Shown here piece by piece: positions 5,877 through 6,406 of a DNA stretch of 6,406 bases. Position 1 is the stretch's first letter. The number at the start of each line of letters is the position of its first letter. The notes beneath the pieces were generated by a model. That model was not told the DNA's origin. It saw only the letters and a program-made list of their open reading frames with translations, and did no database searches. Origin of the DNA: Bacillota bacterium. Its GTDB lineage: Bacteria > Bacillota > Clostridia > Oscillospirales > Ruminococcaceae. The stretch is taken from NCBI GenBank assembly GCA_023395695.1, contig JAEWYJ010000232.1:1-6406 (forward strand). Reading direction: 5' to 3'. Position numbers and translations under genes: made by a program.

Positions 5877-5992
5877 GTCGGCACCGACCTATCTTCCCAG
5901 GACGTCTCCATCCAAGTATTTTCGGCACTGATGAGCTTAACGACCGTGTTCGGAATGGGAACGGGTGGATCCTCATCGTCATTAACACCGAC
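5877..5992 (-). rRNA. rrf: 5S ribosomal RNA
   Basis: About 116 bases. The conserved core is present: CCACCCGTTCCCATTCCGAA, then CACGGTCGTTAAGCTCATCAG, then the helix IV/V region ending GGTCGGTGCCGAC. The two ends pair as GTCGG/CCGAC to close helix I. The mature ends are inferred from that helix and may be off by a few bases. It lies unusually, separated from 23S by two tRNA genes. Confidence 0.96.
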
Positions 5993-5993
5993 T

Positions 5994-6019
5994 CGATACC
6001 AAGCTGTCACTTAGTATCA
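5994..6019 (-). other. Spacer stem-loop between tRNA-Glu and 5S rRNA
   Basis: In minus-strand RNA GAUACUAAG pairs with CUUGGUAUC (one U-G pair) around UGACAG, with a further U-G pair outside. It fills nearly the whole spacer between the tRNA-Glu CCA end and the first base of 5S, so it may position the cleavages that free both RNAs. Confidence 0.6.
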
Positions 6020-6095
6020 TGGTGACCCGTAGGGGATTCGAACCCCTGTTGCCGGCGTGAGAGGCCGGAGTCTTAGGCCACTTGACCAACGGGCC
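6020..6095 (-). tRNA. trnE: tRNA-Glu (anticodon CTC)
   Basis: This gene is 76 bases long with an encoded CCA and discriminator A. Acceptor stem GGCCCGT/ACGGGTC with one G-U. The anticodon stem CCGGC/GCCGG closes loop CTCTCAC, so the anticodon is CTC, reading GAG only. The body (GGCCCGTTGGTCAAG, T-loop TTCGAAT) is typical bacterial tRNA-Glu. Many bacteria have only the TTC form, so this is a second isoacceptor. It lies between 23S and 5S. Confidence 0.95.
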
Positions 6096-6102
6096 ATATA
6101 CA

Positions 6103-6118
6103 CGCTGAAGCATCAGCG
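6103..6118 (-). other. Small hairpin between tRNA-Lys and tRNA-Glu
   Basis: CGCTGA (6103-6108) and TCAGCG (6113-6118) form 6 base pairs with a 4-base loop, just upstream of the tRNA-Glu 5' end in the transcript. Short, but perfect. Confidence 0.45.
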
Positions 6119-6156
6119 GTTTATCAAAACACCCTGCGGCGATTTTGAATAAGTTG

Positions 6157-6184
6157 CTGTGTGGCCGAAGCCTCGACCACACAG
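6157..6184 (-). other. Spacer stem-loop downstream of tRNA-Lys
   Basis: In minus-strand RNA CUGUGUGGUCGA pairs with UCGGCCACACAG over 12 positions (one U-G) around the tetraloop GGCU. It begins 8 bases after the tRNA-Lys CCA end. No U-run follows, so a processing role fits better than termination. Confidence 0.65.
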
Positions 6185-6192
6185 GCCGACTT

Positions 6193-6268
<76 letters not shown>

Positions 6269-6334
6269 AAATTGAATGCACAAATCTGCACACTCAAAAT
6301 TGAACAATGAATTTGTCTGCGACATGCGAGACCA

Positions 6335-6350
6335 TTTAAGATCACTTAAA
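6335..6350 (-). repeat. Short inverted repeat at the 23S 3' boundary
   Basis: TTTAAG (6335-6340) and CTTAAA (6345-6350) are perfect complements with a 4-base loop, placed exactly at the predicted 23S 3' end. It may compete with, or be part of, the long 23S processing stem, whose other half would lie upstream of 23S, outside the window. The rest of the 23S-tRNA-Lys spacer (6269-6334) shows no clear structure. Confidence 0.4.
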
Positions 6351-6406
6351 GGTCAAGCCCTCGACCGATTAGTACTCGCTGGCTAAATGCGTCGCCACAC
6401 TTACAC
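6350..6406 (-). rRNA. rrl: 23S ribosomal RNA, 3' end only
   Basis: The minus strand here carries the conserved 23S 3' terminus: GCGAGTACTAATCGGTCGAG followed by GGCTTGACC. CTTGACC is the half that pairs with the GGTCAAG start of 23S to close helix 1, so the mature 3' end is near 6350. About 57 bases are inside the window; the rest continues past the right edge. Confidence 0.93.

Overview
The window looks like a chromosomal segment of a low-to-moderate GC member of the Bacillota, most likely a clostridial anaerobe. Support comes from a textbook CIRCE heat-shock operator, strong AGGAGG ribosome binding sites, tRNA genes that encode their own CCA ends, and the 23S and 5S sequences. I cannot name a genus from the sequence. 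Every gene lies on the minus strand, so transcription runs from high to low coordinates.

In transcription order, the window opens inside an rRNA operon. The last ~57 bases of 23S rRNA (to about 6350) are followed by tRNA-Lys(CTT), tRNA-Glu(CTC), 5S rRNA, tRNA-Asn(GTT), a CAT-anticodon tRNA best read as tRNA-Ile2, and tRNA-Trp(CCA). A stem-loop terminator (5467-5501) closes the operon. Two tRNA genes between 23S and 5S is an uncommon order. Nearly every spacer carries a hairpin whose G-U pairs form only in the minus-strand RNA.

Next is a MATE-family multidrug/Na+ or H+ antiporter (4102-5427) with its own terminator (4009-4036). A 392-base gap follows, holding that terminator and the promoter of the next gene but otherwise unrecognised. 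Then comes an APC-superfamily amino acid permease (2351-3709). The 369-base gap after it holds a run of hairpins and then the htpG control region: a promoter overlapped by a perfect CIRCE element. The last gene is htpG (92-1981, GTG start), the Hsp90-family chaperone, ending at a 20-bp perfect terminator (36-81).

The three protein genes appear to be separate transcription units with unrelated jobs: drug or toxin export, amino acid uptake or exchange, and heat-shock protein folding. I see no CRISPR array, transposase, phage gene or defence system, and no convincing new multi-gene system. The points most worth a second look are the 23S-tRNA-tRNA-5S order, the structured intergenic region at 2097-2263, and the extended CIRCE on htpG.
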